39,605 nt of DNA from Actinomadura meyerae (GCF_900188445.1 NZ_FZOR01000062.1:1-39605), one strand, 5' to 3'. Shown: positions 1 to 8,668, counted from the first letter of the stretch. Translations and numbers: made by a program. The notes: generated by a model not told the origin, from the sequence alone.

Positions 1-520
1 GCACCCGCCCGCCAGAGGCCACCGCAACCGACCACCAGCAGCAACCACACCATTCCGGTAAAAGACCACCGCAACCAGGACCAACAACAGAACACCCGCT
101 AGATACGCTTCGCCCGTGGCCATCCACCGGCTGCTCGCACCACCGAGAGCATCAGGTCGCTGAATCAGCACCTCCGCAAGGTCACACACGTGACGGCCAC
201 TGCCGCACCGAAGATGGCGGTAGGGACGAATTGGGCCTCCGAACGTGCTGCCAGAAAAAACCAGAACTGCGCCCGCCGACACCTCGCGGGCGCTTCTCAA
301 GAGCACCTGACCGTCGGCGCCCACAGGACACGGTCTGCGGAACCTACGGCTCGGACGAATCTCTCGACGAGCTTGCCGACGCCTGCTCAGACCACATGCA
401 GCAAGACAAACAGACCCGCAACAAGGCCATGTTCAGACACTTCTGGCCGCAAGCCCCTGGTGAGCTTCAGTGGATGGATCCGAACCAGAAGGCCAGGCAG
501 CAAGGGCGAGCCACTGAGCA

Positions 521-580
521 GGCCGGTCACACCGCGAGCAGGCCGGTCACACCGCGAGCAGGCCGGTCACACCGCGAGCC
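521..580. repeat. Tandem repeat, 3 x 20 bp
   Basis: Three head-to-tail 20-bp units beginning GGCCGGTCACACCGCGAGC. The first two are identical and the third differs only in its last base. It lies in apparently non-coding DNA upstream of the rph-like gene. Confidence 0.9.
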
Positions 581-791
581 GGCCGATGATGTGCGCCGCG
601 AAGAGGCCAGACAGGGACGAGCGGGGTATCCAGGGTGCCGACACCAAGCGATCGACCCCCGCAACTTCGCCGCCGGGCAGTGTCGAGGAAGCTGGACGAA
701 GCGGCTTCGCTGAGGGCTCACCCCTGCATCCCACCGTGGGGACGTGGCCGCCGGGGCAGGCACGACGCGCGCCGCACTCGCCCGTCCCCCC

Positions 792-814
792 AGTTTCACT
801 TTATATCAGAAACT
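792..814 (+). promoter_or_regulatory. AT-rich promoter region with inverted repeat, upstream of rph-like gene
   Basis: An AT-rich island (about 795-850) stands out from the GC-rich surroundings. Within it AGTTTC and GAAACT form a perfect 6-bp inverted repeat separated by 11 bases. It is a plausible promoter/operator for the gene at 879. I could not find the rifamycin-associated element (an inverted repeat around GGGGCTTGC) known upstream of some actinomycete rifampicin-resistance genes. Confidence 0.35.
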
Positions 815-878
815 CGCCCCTCATGAGACACAAAAAATTCGTTCATACTGCCGTGGTCGCAAGCCGACCCGACGAACG

Positions 879-3584
879 ATGGGGGTAGCGGAATTGGCTT
901 ACGTGCTGGGTTTCGAGCAAATCAACTCGACGAATGTCGCGGACGTCGGCGGTAAGGGGGCGAACCTGGGGGAGCTGTCGCGGATCGACGGTGTGCTGGT
1001 ACCGGACGGCTTCTGTGTCACCGTGGACGCCTTTCAGCGGGTCGTGGCCGAGGCACCGTCCGTCAGCGATCACCTCGACCGGCTGGCGCGCGTGGATCCG
1101 GACGACGGCGCAGCGGTCCGGGACCTCAGTGCCAAGGTGCGCCAGGCCATCGAGGCACTCGCGATGCCCGACGATCTCGCGGCGGCGATCAGCGAGGCGA
1201 CGGCCCGGCTCGGGGAGCGGGACGCGTACGCGGTGCGATCCAGCGCTACAGCGGAGGACCTGCCTACGGCCTCCTTCGCAGGCCAGCAGGACTCCTACCT
1301 GAACGTCGTGGGTACGGACGCCGTTCTGCGCCACGTCCGCCGCTGCTGGGCGTCGCTGTTCACCGAGCGGGCGGTGGCCTATCGGTCCCGCAACGGCTTC
1401 GACCACCGGAAAGTGCGCATGGCCGTGATCGTCCAGCGAATGGTGTTCCCGGACGCGGCCGGGGTCCTGTTCACCGCCGACCCCGTGACCTCGAACCGAA
1501 AGGTCGCCACCGTTGAGGCGGGATGGGGGCTCGGCGAGGCGCTCGTGTCCGGTCTGGTCGCCGCGGACGTCTACACGGTGCGGGACGATCGGCTGGTCAC
1601 TTCGGCGGTCGCCGCCAAGGCGCGGTCCGTCCAGGCGGCGCCGGGCGGCGGAACCGAGGACGCGCCGGTCGAGGCGCAGCGGCAGGAGCAGGCGGCGTTG
1701 ACGGACGCGCAGGTCGTGCGCCTGGTGCGGTCGGGCCGGGAGATCGAGGCGCGCTTCGGCCGACCTCAGGACATCGAATGGTGCCTGGTCGGCGATGACT
1801 TCCACATCGTGCAGAGCCGGCCGATCACCACCCTGTTCCCCATCCCCGAAGCAGACGACCCGGGAAAGGGCGACCAGGAAACGCGCGTCCAAGAAAAGCG
1901 CGACCAGGAAACGCGCGACCAGGAAACGCGCGTCTACGTCTCCGTCGGCCACCAGCAGATGATGACGGACGCGATGAAGCCGCTGGGGCTCTCGTTCTGG
2001 CAGCTGACGACCCCGCGGCCGATGCACGAGGCGGGCGGACGGCTGTTCGTCGATGTGGCCCCGATTCTGGCGGTGCCCGCGGCGCGCGCGGGTCTCCTGG
2101 AGACGGCGGGGAAGGCCGATCCGATGATGCGGGACGCGCTCCAGGTCGTCCTCGACCGCCCTGATTTCCTTCCCCCGATTCCGGACGACGGCTCCGGCAA
2201 CGATCCGGCCGGCCCTCCGAGTGGCCCTCCGAGCGGCGACGCGCCCGCCCCGATCGACGCGGATCCGAGCGTCGTCGCCGAGTTGGTCCGGGAGAGCGAG
2301 GCGTCCCTCGCCGTACTGCGGCGCGAGATCCAGGGGCTGTCCGGGACGGCGCTGCTCGACTTCATCCTCGGCGACATCGCGGAGGTGAAGCGCATCCTGT
2401 TCGCCCCGCGGAGTCACCAGGCGGTGATGGCCGGGATGGAGGCCGCATGGTGGCTCAACGAGCGGCTGGAGGAGTGGCTCGGCGAGAAGAACGCCGCCGA
2501 CACGCTGACGCTGTCCGTCGATCACAACGTCACGTCGGAGATGGGTCCGGCACTTCTGGATGTCGCGGACGTGATCCGGCCGTTCCCGGAGGTCGTGGCG
2601 TTCCTCCAGCGGGTCGCGGACGAAGGCCGGGACGGTGACGGCTTCCTGGTCGAACTCGCCGAGCTCCCCGGCGGACGCGAGGCGAGGGACGCCATCCAGG
2701 GCTACCTCGACGCCTACGGCATGCGCTGTGCGGGCGAGATCGACATCACCAGGACGCGCTGGAGCGAGCAGCCCGCCATGCTCGTCCCCGCGCTGCTCGG
2801 CAACATCAGGAACTTCGAGCCGGGCGAGGGAAAGCGGCGTTTCGCCGAAGGCCGCGAGGAGGCACTACGGAAAGAGCGGGAACTGCTGGCGCGGCTCCGG
2901 CTCCTCCCCGACGGGGAGCGGAAGGCCGCGAAGACCAAACGGATGATCGACCGTGTCCGCGCCTTCGCCGGGTATCGGGAGTACCCCAAGTACGGAATGG
3001 TCTGCCGCTACTTCGCCTACAAGCAGGCGTTGCTGCGCGAAGCCGATCGTCTCGTCCGGTCCGGTGTCCTGAGTCGACGCGACGACATCTTCTTCCTCCG
3101 TTTCCAGGAACTGCAGGAGGTCGTACGGACGGGCGGCGCCGACGCCGAGCTCATCGCGGAGAGGCGGCGGGCGTTGCGGTCGTACGAGGCCCTCACCCCG
3201 CCCCGCGTCCTCACCTCGGACGGCGAGACCGTCACCGGCATGCGGCGGCGTGACGATGTCCCGCCCGGCGCCCTGGCCGGTCTGGCGGTCTCACCCGGGG
3301 TCGTCGAGGGTCGTGCCCGTGTCGTCCTGGACATGGCGCAGGCCGACCTTGAGGCGGGCGACATCCTGGTCACCGCCTTCACCGATCCCAGTTGGACGCC
3401 CCTGTTCGTCGCCGTCGCCGGGCTGGTGACGGAGGTGGGCGGCCTCATGACGCACGGCGCGGTGATCGCCCGGGAGTACGGCCTGCCCGCCGTGGTGGGC
3501 GTGGAGCAGGCGACGCGGCTGATCCGGGACGGGCAGCGCATTCGTATCCACGGATCCGATGGGTACGTCGAGATTCTCGACTGA
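879..3584 (+). CDS. rph: Rifampicin phosphotransferase / PEP synthase-like protein
   Basis: A 901-residue protein of the PEP-synthase fold. Known rifampicin phosphotransferases use ATP and water to phosphorylate the ansa bridge of rifampicin, inactivating it. Order of domains: N-terminal ATP-binding PPDK domain (about 1-315, with GGKGANLGEL near the start and the YAVRSSATAEDLPTASFAGQ stretch), a linker, a rifampicin-binding domain (about 355-800, starting VSVGHQQMMTDAMKPLGLSF) and the C-terminal swivelling His domain with MTHGAVIAREYGLPAVVGV, catalytic His about residue 859. Length fits the family, which is roughly 865 residues. Start: ATG 879 places the conserved N-terminus correctly but has no clear Shine-Dalgarno. 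The linker carries a four-fold DQETR-type repeat absent from the canonical enzyme as I know it. A generic PEP-utilising enzyme of another substrate is the alternative. Confidence 0.85.
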   Translation: MGVAELAYVLGFEQINSTNVADVGGKGANLGELSRIDGVLVPDGFCVTVDAFQRVVAEAPSVSDHLDRLARVDPDDGAAVRDLSAKVRQAIEALAMPDDLAAAISEATARLGERDAYAVRSSATAEDLPTASFAGQQDSYLNVVGTDAVLRHVRRCWASLFTERAVAYRSRNGFDHRKVRMAVIVQRMVFPDAAGVLFTADPVTSNRKVATVEAGWGLGEALVSGLVAADVYTVRDDRLVTSAVAAKARSVQAAPGGGTEDAPVEAQRQEQAALTDAQVVRLVRSGREIEARFGRPQDIEWCLVGDDFHIVQSRPITTLFPIPEADDPGKGDQETRVQEKRDQETRDQETRVYVSVGHQQMMTDAMKPLGLSFWQLTTPRPMHEAGGRLFVDVAPILAVPAARAGLLETAGKADPMMRDALQVVLDRPDFLPPIPDDGSGNDPAGPPSGPPSGDAPAPIDADPSVVAELVRESEASLAVLRREIQGLSGTALLDFILGDIAEVKRILFAPRSHQAVMAGMEAAWWLNERLEEWLGEKNAADTLTLSVDHNVTSEMGPALLDVADVIRPFPEVVAFLQRVADEGRDGDGFLVELAELPGGREARDAIQGYLDAYGMRCAGEIDITRTRWSEQPAMLVPALLGNIRNFEPGEGKRRFAEGREEALRKERELLARLRLLPDGERKAAKTKRMIDRVRAFAGYREYPKYGMVCRYFAYKQALLREADRLVRSGVLSRRDDIFFLRFQELQEVVRTGGADAELIAERRRALRSYEALTPPRVLTSDGETVTGMRRRDDVPPGALAGLAVSPGVVEGRARVVLDMAQADLEAGDILVTAFTDPSWTPLFVAVAGLVTEVGGLMTHGAVIAREYGLPAVVGVEQATRLIRDGQRIRIHGSDGYVEILD
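1871..1930 (+). repeat. Coding tandem repeat, 4 x 15 bp (DQETR) in rph linker
   Basis: Units CGACCAGGAAACGCG at 1871, 1901 and 1916 are identical; the unit at 1886 is diverged. They encode DQETR-like pentapeptides at about residues 331-351, exactly between the ATP-binding and rifampicin-binding domains. Charged and probably flexible. Confidence 0.9.
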
Positions 3585-3684
3585 ACCGTCCCGCCGGTCG
3601 CCGATGAGTTCGAAGGTGCCCGCGGGTCTACTTCCTGACCGCGATGACCAGGCGCGCGACAACCGCACCCATATGGGGGAAGAC

Positions 3685-4317
3685 ATGGGCCTCATCGACA
3701 TCGAAATGTTCGCGACCCTCGACCTCGTCGCGCAGTCACCCGGCGGCCCCGAGGAGGACCCGGAGGGGTTCCCGTTCGGCGGCTGGCAGGCGCCGCTGCT
3801 GGACGAGGTCTCCGGGGCGCAGGTCGGCGCCGCATACGAGGGCACGGACGCCCTGCTGCTCGGCCGTCGGACGTACGAGATCTTCGCCGCCTACTGGCCG
3901 AACCACGAGGGCGACGAGGACAGCGAGATCGGCGCGCTGTTCAACAGCGTCCCGAAGTACGTCGCGTCCCGCGGCAGGCCCGACCTGTCGTGGGCCGGGT
4001 CCACGCAGCTCGGCCCGGACCTCCCCGCCGCGGTGCGCGAGATCCGCGACCGGCACGAGCGCATCAAGGTCGTCGGGAGCCTGAACCTGGTGCAGACCCT
4101 CCTGCGCGAGAAGCTCTTCGACCGGCTCGACCTGTGGGTGCACCCCATCGTGCTCGGCGTCGGGAAGAAGGTGTTCGACGGCGGCGAGGTGCCCTCGAAC
4201 CTCACGCTCCTCGAACCGCCGGCGTCCAGCCCGAAGGGCACCGTGTACCTGCGCTACGGGCTCGCCGAGGGAACCCCCGCGACGGGTGACATGAGCGCAC
4301 CCGACCGCGGCGTCTGA
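3685..4317 (+). CDS. RibD C-terminal / dihydrofolate reductase-like protein
   Basis: A 210-residue member of the RibD_C (DHFR-like) family, NADPH-dependent oxidoreductases of mostly unknown substrate. It has the N-terminal MGLIDIEMFATLDLVAQSPG, the GRRTYEIFAAYWP block, KYVASR, the IKVVGSLNLVQTLLREKLFDRLDLWVHPIVLG segment and a C-terminal VYLRYG strand, all in family order. Start ATG 3685 is chosen because GGGGGA (3675-3680) sits 4 bases upstream; ATG 3673 is the alternative. It follows the rph-like gene by 100 bp on the same strand. A second paralogue is at 22817-23383. Physiological role unknown. Confidence 0.85.
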   Translation: MGLIDIEMFATLDLVAQSPGGPEEDPEGFPFGGWQAPLLDEVSGAQVGAAYEGTDALLLGRRTYEIFAAYWPNHEGDEDSEIGALFNSVPKYVASRGRPDLSWAGSTQLGPDLPAAVREIRDRHERIKVVGSLNLVQTLLREKLFDRLDLWVHPIVLGVGKKVFDGGEVPSNLTLLEPPASSPKGTVYLRYGLAEGTPATGDMSAPDRGV

Positions 4318-4432
4318 CGCGGGGTCCGGAACCACCGGGGTGTCGTCAGGTACACCACCGGCTCGGGGTCTTGGCCCAGTGCCGGGATGCGCGCCCGCCG
4401 GAAGGCTTGATCACGTTAACGAACGGCCTTCC

Positions 4433-4440
4433 AGGAGGAA
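4433..4440 (+). promoter_or_regulatory. Strong ribosome binding site
   Basis: AGGAGGAA three bases before ATG 4444; this fixes the start of the serine hydrolase gene. Confidence 0.85.
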
Positions 4441-4443
4441 ATC

Positions 4444-5658
4444 ATGTCGCGCATCACCCGGTTCGCCGCGCTCGTCACGGCGTCCGCTCTGGTGGCCGGA
4501 GTCGGGGCCGCCGGAGTCGGGGCCGCCGGAGTCGGGGCCGCCGGGGTCGAGGTCGCCTCGGCCGCGAACGCCGCCGCTCCCGCGCCTTCACCCGCCCACG
4601 GCCCTTCACCCGCCCACGGCAAGGGAGGCGAGGGCGACAAGCTCGACCGGAAGGTGCGGGAGCAGGCGGAGAAGCTGGTCGCGGACGGGGCGCCCGGCGT
4701 CATCGTCATGACGCGGCGCGGCGCCCGCGTGTCGCATGTGACCGCCGGGGTAGCGGACAAGGCGACCGGAGCGCCGATGGACCACCGGCTCCAGTTCCGC
4801 ATCGCCAGCGTGACCAAGTCGTTCACCTCGACGGTGGTGCTGCAGCTCGCCGCCGAGCACCGGCTGTCCCTGGACGACACCGTGGACCGCTGGCTCCCCG
4901 GCCTGGTCGCCGCGAACGGCAACGACGGGTCGAAGATCACGATCCGGCAGCTGCTCGCGCAGACCAGCGGGCTGAACGACTACACGCCCGACCCCCGGGT
5001 GATGTCCGATCCCGCCCGGACGTGGACGCCCGGGGAGCTGGTCGCGATCGCGACGGAGAAGCCGCCGCTGTACGCGCCCGGCACGGACTGGAACTACTCC
5101 AACACCAACTACATCCTCGCCGGGATGATCATCGAGAAGGCGACCGGGCGTCCGGTGGGCGCGGAGCTGCAGCGGCGGATCTTCACGCCGCTGCGGCTCC
5201 GGCACACCTTCTACCCGACGACCGACCCGGGCTTCCGCGGCCCGTACGTGCACGGCTACTACTACGAGTACGGCGACGTGAGCACGCTGGTCAGCCCGTC
5301 GAGCGCGCGGACGTCAGGCGGCATCGTCAGCACGGTGGACGACGTGGCGCGCTTCCACCGGGCGCTGTTCACCGGCCGGCTGCTGCCGGCGAAGCAGATG
5401 CGCGAGCTGCGGACGGTCCGTCCCGTCAACGACGACGGCATCGTGGAGGACTACGGGCTCGGCGTCGCCCGGATCGCGTTCTCCTGCGGCTACGGGTGGG
5501 GCCACGACGGCGGCTTCCCCGGCTACCGGACCTGGACCTACACCAGCGCCGACGGCCGCCGCCAGGCGATCATCACCTACAACGAGTCGAAGCTGGAGTC
5601 TGACACGACCTTCCGGGCGGACCTCGCCAAGGCCGCCGAGACGGCCTTCTGCGGCTGA
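4444..5658 (+). CDS. Secreted serine hydrolase (class C beta-lactamase / DD-peptidase fold)
   Basis: A 404-residue exported protein of the beta-lactamase class C/penicillin-binding family (D-Ala-D-Ala carboxypeptidase or esterase type). Motifs: SVTK at 122-125 (nucleophile Ser122, Lys125), YSN at 218-220, and HDG at 354-356 in place of KTG, as in the D-aminopeptidase/carboxypeptidase members. The first about 45 residues form a signal peptide with a perfect 3x5-residue AGVGA repeat in its hydrophobic core, followed by an Ala/Pro-rich stretch containing SPAHGPSPAHG. Likely acts outside the membrane on peptidoglycan peptides or another amide/ester. Monocistronic by appearance, with a strong ribosome site. 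An 8-bp repeat follows the stop. Confidence 0.88.
   Translation: MSRITRFAALVTASALVAGVGAAGVGAAGVGAAGVEVASAANAAAPAPSPAHGPSPAHGKGGEGDKLDRKVREQAEKLVADGAPGVIVMTRRGARVSHVTAGVADKATGAPMDHRLQFRIASVTKSFTSTVVLQLAAEHRLSLDDTVDRWLPGLVAANGNDGSKITIRQLLAQTSGLNDYTPDPRVMSDPARTWTPGELVAIATEKPPLYAPGTDWNYSNTNYILAGMIIEKATGRPVGAELQRRIFTPLRLRHTFYPTTDPGFRGPYVHGYYYEYGDVSTLVSPSSARTSGGIVSTVDDVARFHRALFTGRLLPAKQMRELRTVRPVNDDGIVEDYGLGVARIAFSCGYGWGHDGGFPGYRTWTYTSADGRRQAIITYNESKLESDTTFRADLAKAAETAFCG
4495..4549 (+). repeat. Coding tandem repeat in signal peptide, 3.7 x 15 bp
   Basis: Three identical 15-bp units GCCGGAGTCGGGGCC at 4495, 4510 and 4525 plus a partial fourth. They lengthen the hydrophobic core of the signal peptide with AGVGA units. 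Confidence 0.9.
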
Positions 5659-5659
5659 C

Positions 5660-5683
5660 GGACACGTGGACACGTGGACACAC
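5660..5683. repeat. Post-stop tandem repeat, 8 bp x 3
   Basis: GGACACGT, GGACACGT, then GGACACAC, starting one base after the TGA at 5656-5658 of the serine hydrolase gene. Confidence 0.8.
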
Positions 5684-5714
5684 GACCTCCACGACCGTCT
5701 GCGATGATCGTCCA

Positions 5715-6356
5715 GTGACTCCGACAAAGCGGACATCGATCGTGCTGCTCGCCGTGGCGGCGGTGCTGGCGGGCGCGGCGGGCTGCGGTACCGAGACCGC
5801 GCCCGCCGCACTCCCGTCCGAGCCCTATCCGGTGCTGCCGTCGAAGCCGCCGATGCCGACGCCGTTCCCGCCGGAGCGGACCAGGCCGGCGCCGCCCGTC
5901 TGCACGCCGGAGGGCATCAGCATCGGGATGGACGAGCCGGAGGCGGCGATGGGCCTGCGCGCCGCGACCATCCGGCTCCGCAACTGCGGCGACCGGCCGT
6001 ACCGGCTGAACGGCTACCCGTCCGTGCGCGTCCTCGACAAGGACCGGCAGCCGTTCGACGTGAAGGTCGTGCGCGGCACGAGGCAGGTCAAGGATCCGGG
6101 GCCGAAGCCGCTGACGATCCGGCCGGGCGGGTCCGCGGTCTTCGGGATCCTCTGGCGGAACCTCGTCACCGACCCGACGACGACGGCGGTGGCGGGCACG
6201 TACCTGGAGGTGCGGCCGGCGCCGGGACGGCCCGTCGTCATCGTCGAGTCCGACGGGCCCCTCGACCTCGGCAACACCGGGCGCATGGAGGAGACCGCCT
6301 GGCACCTCCCCCGCCGCTCGAGCACCCCCCGCCGCCCGAGCATCCCCCGCCGCTAG
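5715..6356 (+). CDS. DUF4232 lipoprotein
   Basis: A 213-residue predicted lipoprotein starting at GTG 5715. The N-terminus has basic residues, a hydrophobic core and a Cys around residue 24 (LAGAAGC), a weak but plausible lipobox. After a Pro-rich tether comes a DUF4232 domain: CTPEGISIGMDEPEAAMGLR, the NCGDRPYRLNGYP block and a FGILWRN segment, with the two Cys likely disulfide-bonded. DUF4232 proteins are secreted actinobacterial proteins of unknown function. The last codons are an 18-bp tandem repeat encoding RRSSTP, RRPSIP, then RR-stop, so the C-terminus appears to have grown by duplication. Confidence 0.82.
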   Translation: MTPTKRTSIVLLAVAAVLAGAAGCGTETAPAALPSEPYPVLPSKPPMPTPFPPERTRPAPPVCTPEGISIGMDEPEAAMGLRAATIRLRNCGDRPYRLNGYPSVRVLDKDRQPFDVKVVRGTRQVKDPGPKPLTIRPGGSAVFGILWRNLVTDPTTTAVAGTYLEVRPAPGRPVVIVESDGPLDLGNTGRMEETAWHLPRRSSTPRRPSIPRR

Positions 6357-6365
6357 AGCACCTCC
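6312..6365 (+). repeat. Stop-spanning tandem repeat, 3 x 18 bp
   Basis: Units of the type CGCCGCTCGAGCACCCCC at 6312, 6330 and 6348. The third carries a TCG-to-TAG type change that forms the stop codon (6354-6356) of the DUF4232 gene. Confidence 0.9.
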
Positions 6366-6397
6366 GACGGCTCCTGACGCACCAGGAGCCGTCCGGC

Positions 6398-7279
6398 TCA
6401 GCGGGGCGGTGCCTGGACCTTGCCGATGCCGAGGGTGTTCTCCGCGGGCATCAGGCCGGTCTCCAGGACCTTGACCAGGATCGGCATCGTCAACTGCCCC
6501 AGCCGCTCTGACTTGGCCTCGCCGAGGGCACGCCAGGGCGCGTAGGCGAGGTCGTCGGTCAGCCGCTCGACGGAGTCGCGCAGCTCCCGGCCCCGGTCGG
6601 TCGCGGCGCCGGCGGCGTCGACGAGACCGCGGGACGCGAGGCGGTCGCGGGCGGCGGCCCATTCCTCGTCCGTCCAGCCGCGGCTCGCGAACGTCTCCGC
6701 GGCGGCGGCGCCGACCGCGGCGAACGAGACGAGCGACTCGGCCGGGTCGAGCCCGTGGGCGAGGAGCGCGGCGACGTGGCCGTCCCCGCGCTGCTCGCGC
6801 AGGATGCCGATCGCGTGCCACAGGACGAGGTGCGGCTCGTCCGGCCAGGGCAGGTCGGCGTTCGCGGCGGCGATCGGGCGTCCCGCGGTGTCCGCCTCCT
6901 CGGCTGCGGCGCGGGCCAGTGCGGCAGCCTCGGCGAGGTCCGGCGAGGCGATGCCGTCGCCGAGCAGCGCCCGGTACATGCGGTCGACGGCGCGCTCCCT
7001 GGCCGCCAGGACGCGCTCCGGCGGCGCGACCGTCCACGCCGCGGGGATGTACTCGGCCACCATGCGCGGGCTGAAGCTGTAGAAAGCGGACGCGACCCGC
7101 TCCGGGCCTGCCTCACCGAGCGGGGCGGCACGCCAGGCGAAGTAGCTGGGCCAGCGCGTGTCGACGTCGTACCCGAGCCCCGCCGCCTCGGCGAAGACGT
7201 CGGGCGAGTACCAGAACAGGGCGTGCACGGCTTCGAGCTGGTGCCACATCTGCCGCGCCAGGCCGGGGTTCTCCGTCAT
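6398..7279 (-). CDS. SCO6745-family protein
   Basis: A 293-residue all-helical protein of the actinobacterial SCO6745 family (function unknown, soluble). The N-terminus ARQMWHQLEAVHALFWYSPDVFAEAAGLGY and the central segment with HLVLWHAIGILREQRGDGHVAALL are the family hallmarks. The C-terminal third resembles a winged-helix arrangement, with RGWTDEEWAAARDRLASRGLVD, but I cannot identify a DNA-binding role. Start ATG 7277-7279 has a GAGGAG site about five bases upstream on the minus strand. The stop faces the DUF4232 gene 41 bp away. Confidence 0.75.
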   Translation of the reverse strand: MTENPGLARQMWHQLEAVHALFWYSPDVFAEAAGLGYDVDTRWPSYFAWRAAPLGEAGPERVASAFYSFSPRMVAEYIPAAWTVAPPERVLAARERAVDRMYRALLGDGIASPDLAEAAALARAAAEEADTAGRPIAAANADLPWPDEPHLVLWHAIGILREQRGDGHVAALLAHGLDPAESLVSFAAVGAAAAETFASRGWTDEEWAAARDRLASRGLVDAAGAATDRGRELRDSVERLTDDLAYAPWRALGEAKSERLGQLTMPILVKVLETGLMPAENTLGIGKVQAPPR

Positions 7280-7347
7280 CGGGGCTCCTCGGGTCGAGAT
7301 CGATCAAGTCGGTAGCCCCACCAGCCTATCTTGACAGCGACAAGATT

Positions 7348-8589
7348 TCACGGCCTGAACCGGAACGCATCCGCATCCGACCAGCGCCCGTCCGGCCGCA
7401 GCGGCACCGGCATCCCGTCCGGTGGGGCACTGACCTGCGGCGACGGCATCACCGGCACGGTGCCCGCACGCCCGGAGAAGCCACCCCCCGGCACCACCGG
7501 GTAGCCGCCCCACGCTCGGGGACGGTCCCCGGAGCGGACCGGCGGACGTGCCGCCCCGATCGCGGGCGGCGCCGCCGCCGTCGCCGGTGCCGATCCATCT
7601 GCCGATCCGTACGCCGACCCATCTGCCGATCCGTACGCCGATCCATACGCCGATCCATATGCCGATACGCCGGAGACGGCACGGCGGGTGCGGCGCTCAT
7701 GGCGGGGGAACGCGAGCAGCGCGAGGACGGCCAGGCCGACGCCCGCGACGCGCAGCAGGAACGGTCCCGACTCCCGCGGCCACGGCTCCCCGTACAGCAG
7801 CGTGGCCGACAGCAGCAGGTGCGTCTTCGCGGTGACCGTGACCACCGTGACGATGATCGTCAGGCGGCAGCGCTGCAGTCCGATCGACAGCAGCCCGAGG
7901 CCGAGGACGCCCGCGAGCAGGAACAGGTAGGGGTGCGGCGACGCCAGCACCCCGGCGCCCCGGCCGCCGGCGAGCATCATCGCCATGCCCTGCCCGAACA
8001 CCTCGGTCGCGCCGAGCAGCACGCCCGCGCCGAGCCCGTGCGCGATCCCGGTCAGCGGGCGCGCGTGCCGCCCGCTGACCGCGCGATCGCGCACGCAGAA
8101 CATCCAGAGCGGCAGGACCAGCGACGGCACGAACACCAGGCCCGCCTTCGCCGGCGAGAGACCCCCGGCTGTGCCGTCACCGCCCGGCCGGTGCAGCGCG
8201 TCCGACAGCGATTCGCCGGCGCCGGGCAGCACCGACAGCGCCGCGGTGATCATCGCAGCCACGGTGATGAGGACGGCGAGCCACTCCCGCGACGTGGGCC
8301 GCTCGCCGAACCCGCTCATCCCCACCGCGAGGAGCGTGACGAGGCCGAGCCCGTAGGCGGGCAGGGTCGCGACCACCGGCAGCGTGACGAGCGCGACCGC
8401 CGAGAGCGCGAACCCCGCGAGCAGCACCGCGACCCCGGCGAACCAGCGCGGGCTGCGGACGAGCCGTCCGGCGGCGTGCAGCGGATGCCGGGCCCCGATC
8501 GGGTCCATCCGCCCGGCGGCCGTCTTGAACAGGACGTAGGCGGCGATGTAGACGGCCTGCGCGGCGCAGGCGAGGACGACAGCGTGCAT
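7348..8589 (-). CDS. DMT/EamA-like integral membrane protein with repetitive tail
   Basis: A 413-residue membrane protein. The N-terminal about 280 residues contain eight to nine hydrophobic segments, beginning MHAVVLACAAQAVYIAAYVLFKTAAGRM, consistent with the drug/metabolite transporter superfamily (NIPA/EamA-like); substrate unknown. The C-terminal about 130 residues are polar and low complexity, with seven tandem (Y/D)GSA units (coding repeat 7589-7668) and Pro/Gly-rich sequence, presumably cytoplasmic. Start ATG 8587-8589 is chosen over longer in-frame alternatives because GGAGGT lies seven bases upstream. A leader hairpin directly abuts that ribosome site. Confidence 0.75.
   Translation of the reverse strand: MHAVVLACAAQAVYIAAYVLFKTAAGRMDPIGARHPLHAAGRLVRSPRWFAGVAVLLAGFALSAVALVTLPVVATLPAYGLGLVTLLAVGMSGFGERPTSREWLAVLITVAAMITAALSVLPGAGESLSDALHRPGGDGTAGGLSPAKAGLVFVPSLVLPLWMFCVRDRAVSGRHARPLTGIAHGLGAGVLLGATEVFGQGMAMMLAGGRGAGVLASPHPYLFLLAGVLGLGLLSIGLQRCRLTIIVTVVTVTAKTHLLLSATLLYGEPWPRESGPFLLRVAGVGLAVLALLAFPRHERRTRRAVSGVSAYGSAYGSAYGSADGSAYGSADGSAPATAAAPPAIGAARPPVRSGDRPRAWGGYPVVPGGGFSGRAGTVPVMPSPQVSAPPDGMPVPLRPDGRWSDADAFRFRP
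7589..7668 (-). repeat. Coding tandem repeat, 6.7 x 12 bp (YGSA/DGSA)
   Basis: 12-bp units of the type GCCGATCCATCT and GCCGATCCGTAC from 7589 to 7668. They encode YGSA or DGSA tetrapeptides in the tail of the membrane protein. Confidence 0.9.
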
Positions 8590-8600
8590 GGCGCACCTCC

Positions 8601-8626
8601 GGGGTGGGACGCGCGTCCTCCACCCC
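8601..8626 (-). promoter_or_regulatory. Leader hairpin next to ribosome site of the DMT-like gene
   Basis: GGGGTGG (8601-8607) pairs with CCACCCC (8620-8626), enclosing the palindrome GACGCGCGTC (8608-8617). On the minus-strand mRNA this hairpin ends at the Shine-Dalgarno, so it could modulate initiation. No known riboswitch class recognised. Confidence 0.4.
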
Positions 8627-8630
8627 ACCC

Positions 8631-8668
8631 GGCGAAAGACGCCGCCGAAGGCGAAAGACGCTGCCGAA
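8631..8668. repeat. Tandem repeat, 2 x 19 bp
   Basis: GGCGAAAGACGCCGCCGAA at 8631-8649 is repeated at 8650-8668 with one mismatch, in the divergent intergenic region. Confidence 0.9.

Larger units (their letters stand above)
1..878. other. Left-edge region without a convincing gene
   Basis: The frame starting at base 1 is open to a TAG at 100-102, so the first 102 bases could be the tail of a gene cut by the window. The encoded residues, rich in Q, T and N, match nothing I know. Several longer open frames exist up to about 880, but they overlap in different frames, lack ribosome binding sites and show no family motif, so I treat them as chance. The region contains a 3x20 bp tandem repeat and an AT-rich stretch just before the next gene. 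Confidence 0.5.

Noticed and set aside
521..580. Three 20-bp repeats considered as a CRISPR array
   Set aside because: Units are head-to-tail with no spacers, and no cas gene is near.
1..878. Rifamycin-associated element upstream of the rph-like gene
   Set aside because: No inverted repeat of that type found by eye; only an unrelated AGTTTC/GAAACT dyad.
190..888. Open frames of 232 and 160 residues at the left edge
   Set aside because: They overlap in different frames, lack ribosome sites and show no family motif; composition looks like random reading of repeat-rich DNA.
843..2525. A 560-residue open frame antisense to the rph-like gene
   Set aside because: Classic high-GC shadow: the sense strand has every motif of the rifampicin phosphotransferase family and the antisense has none.
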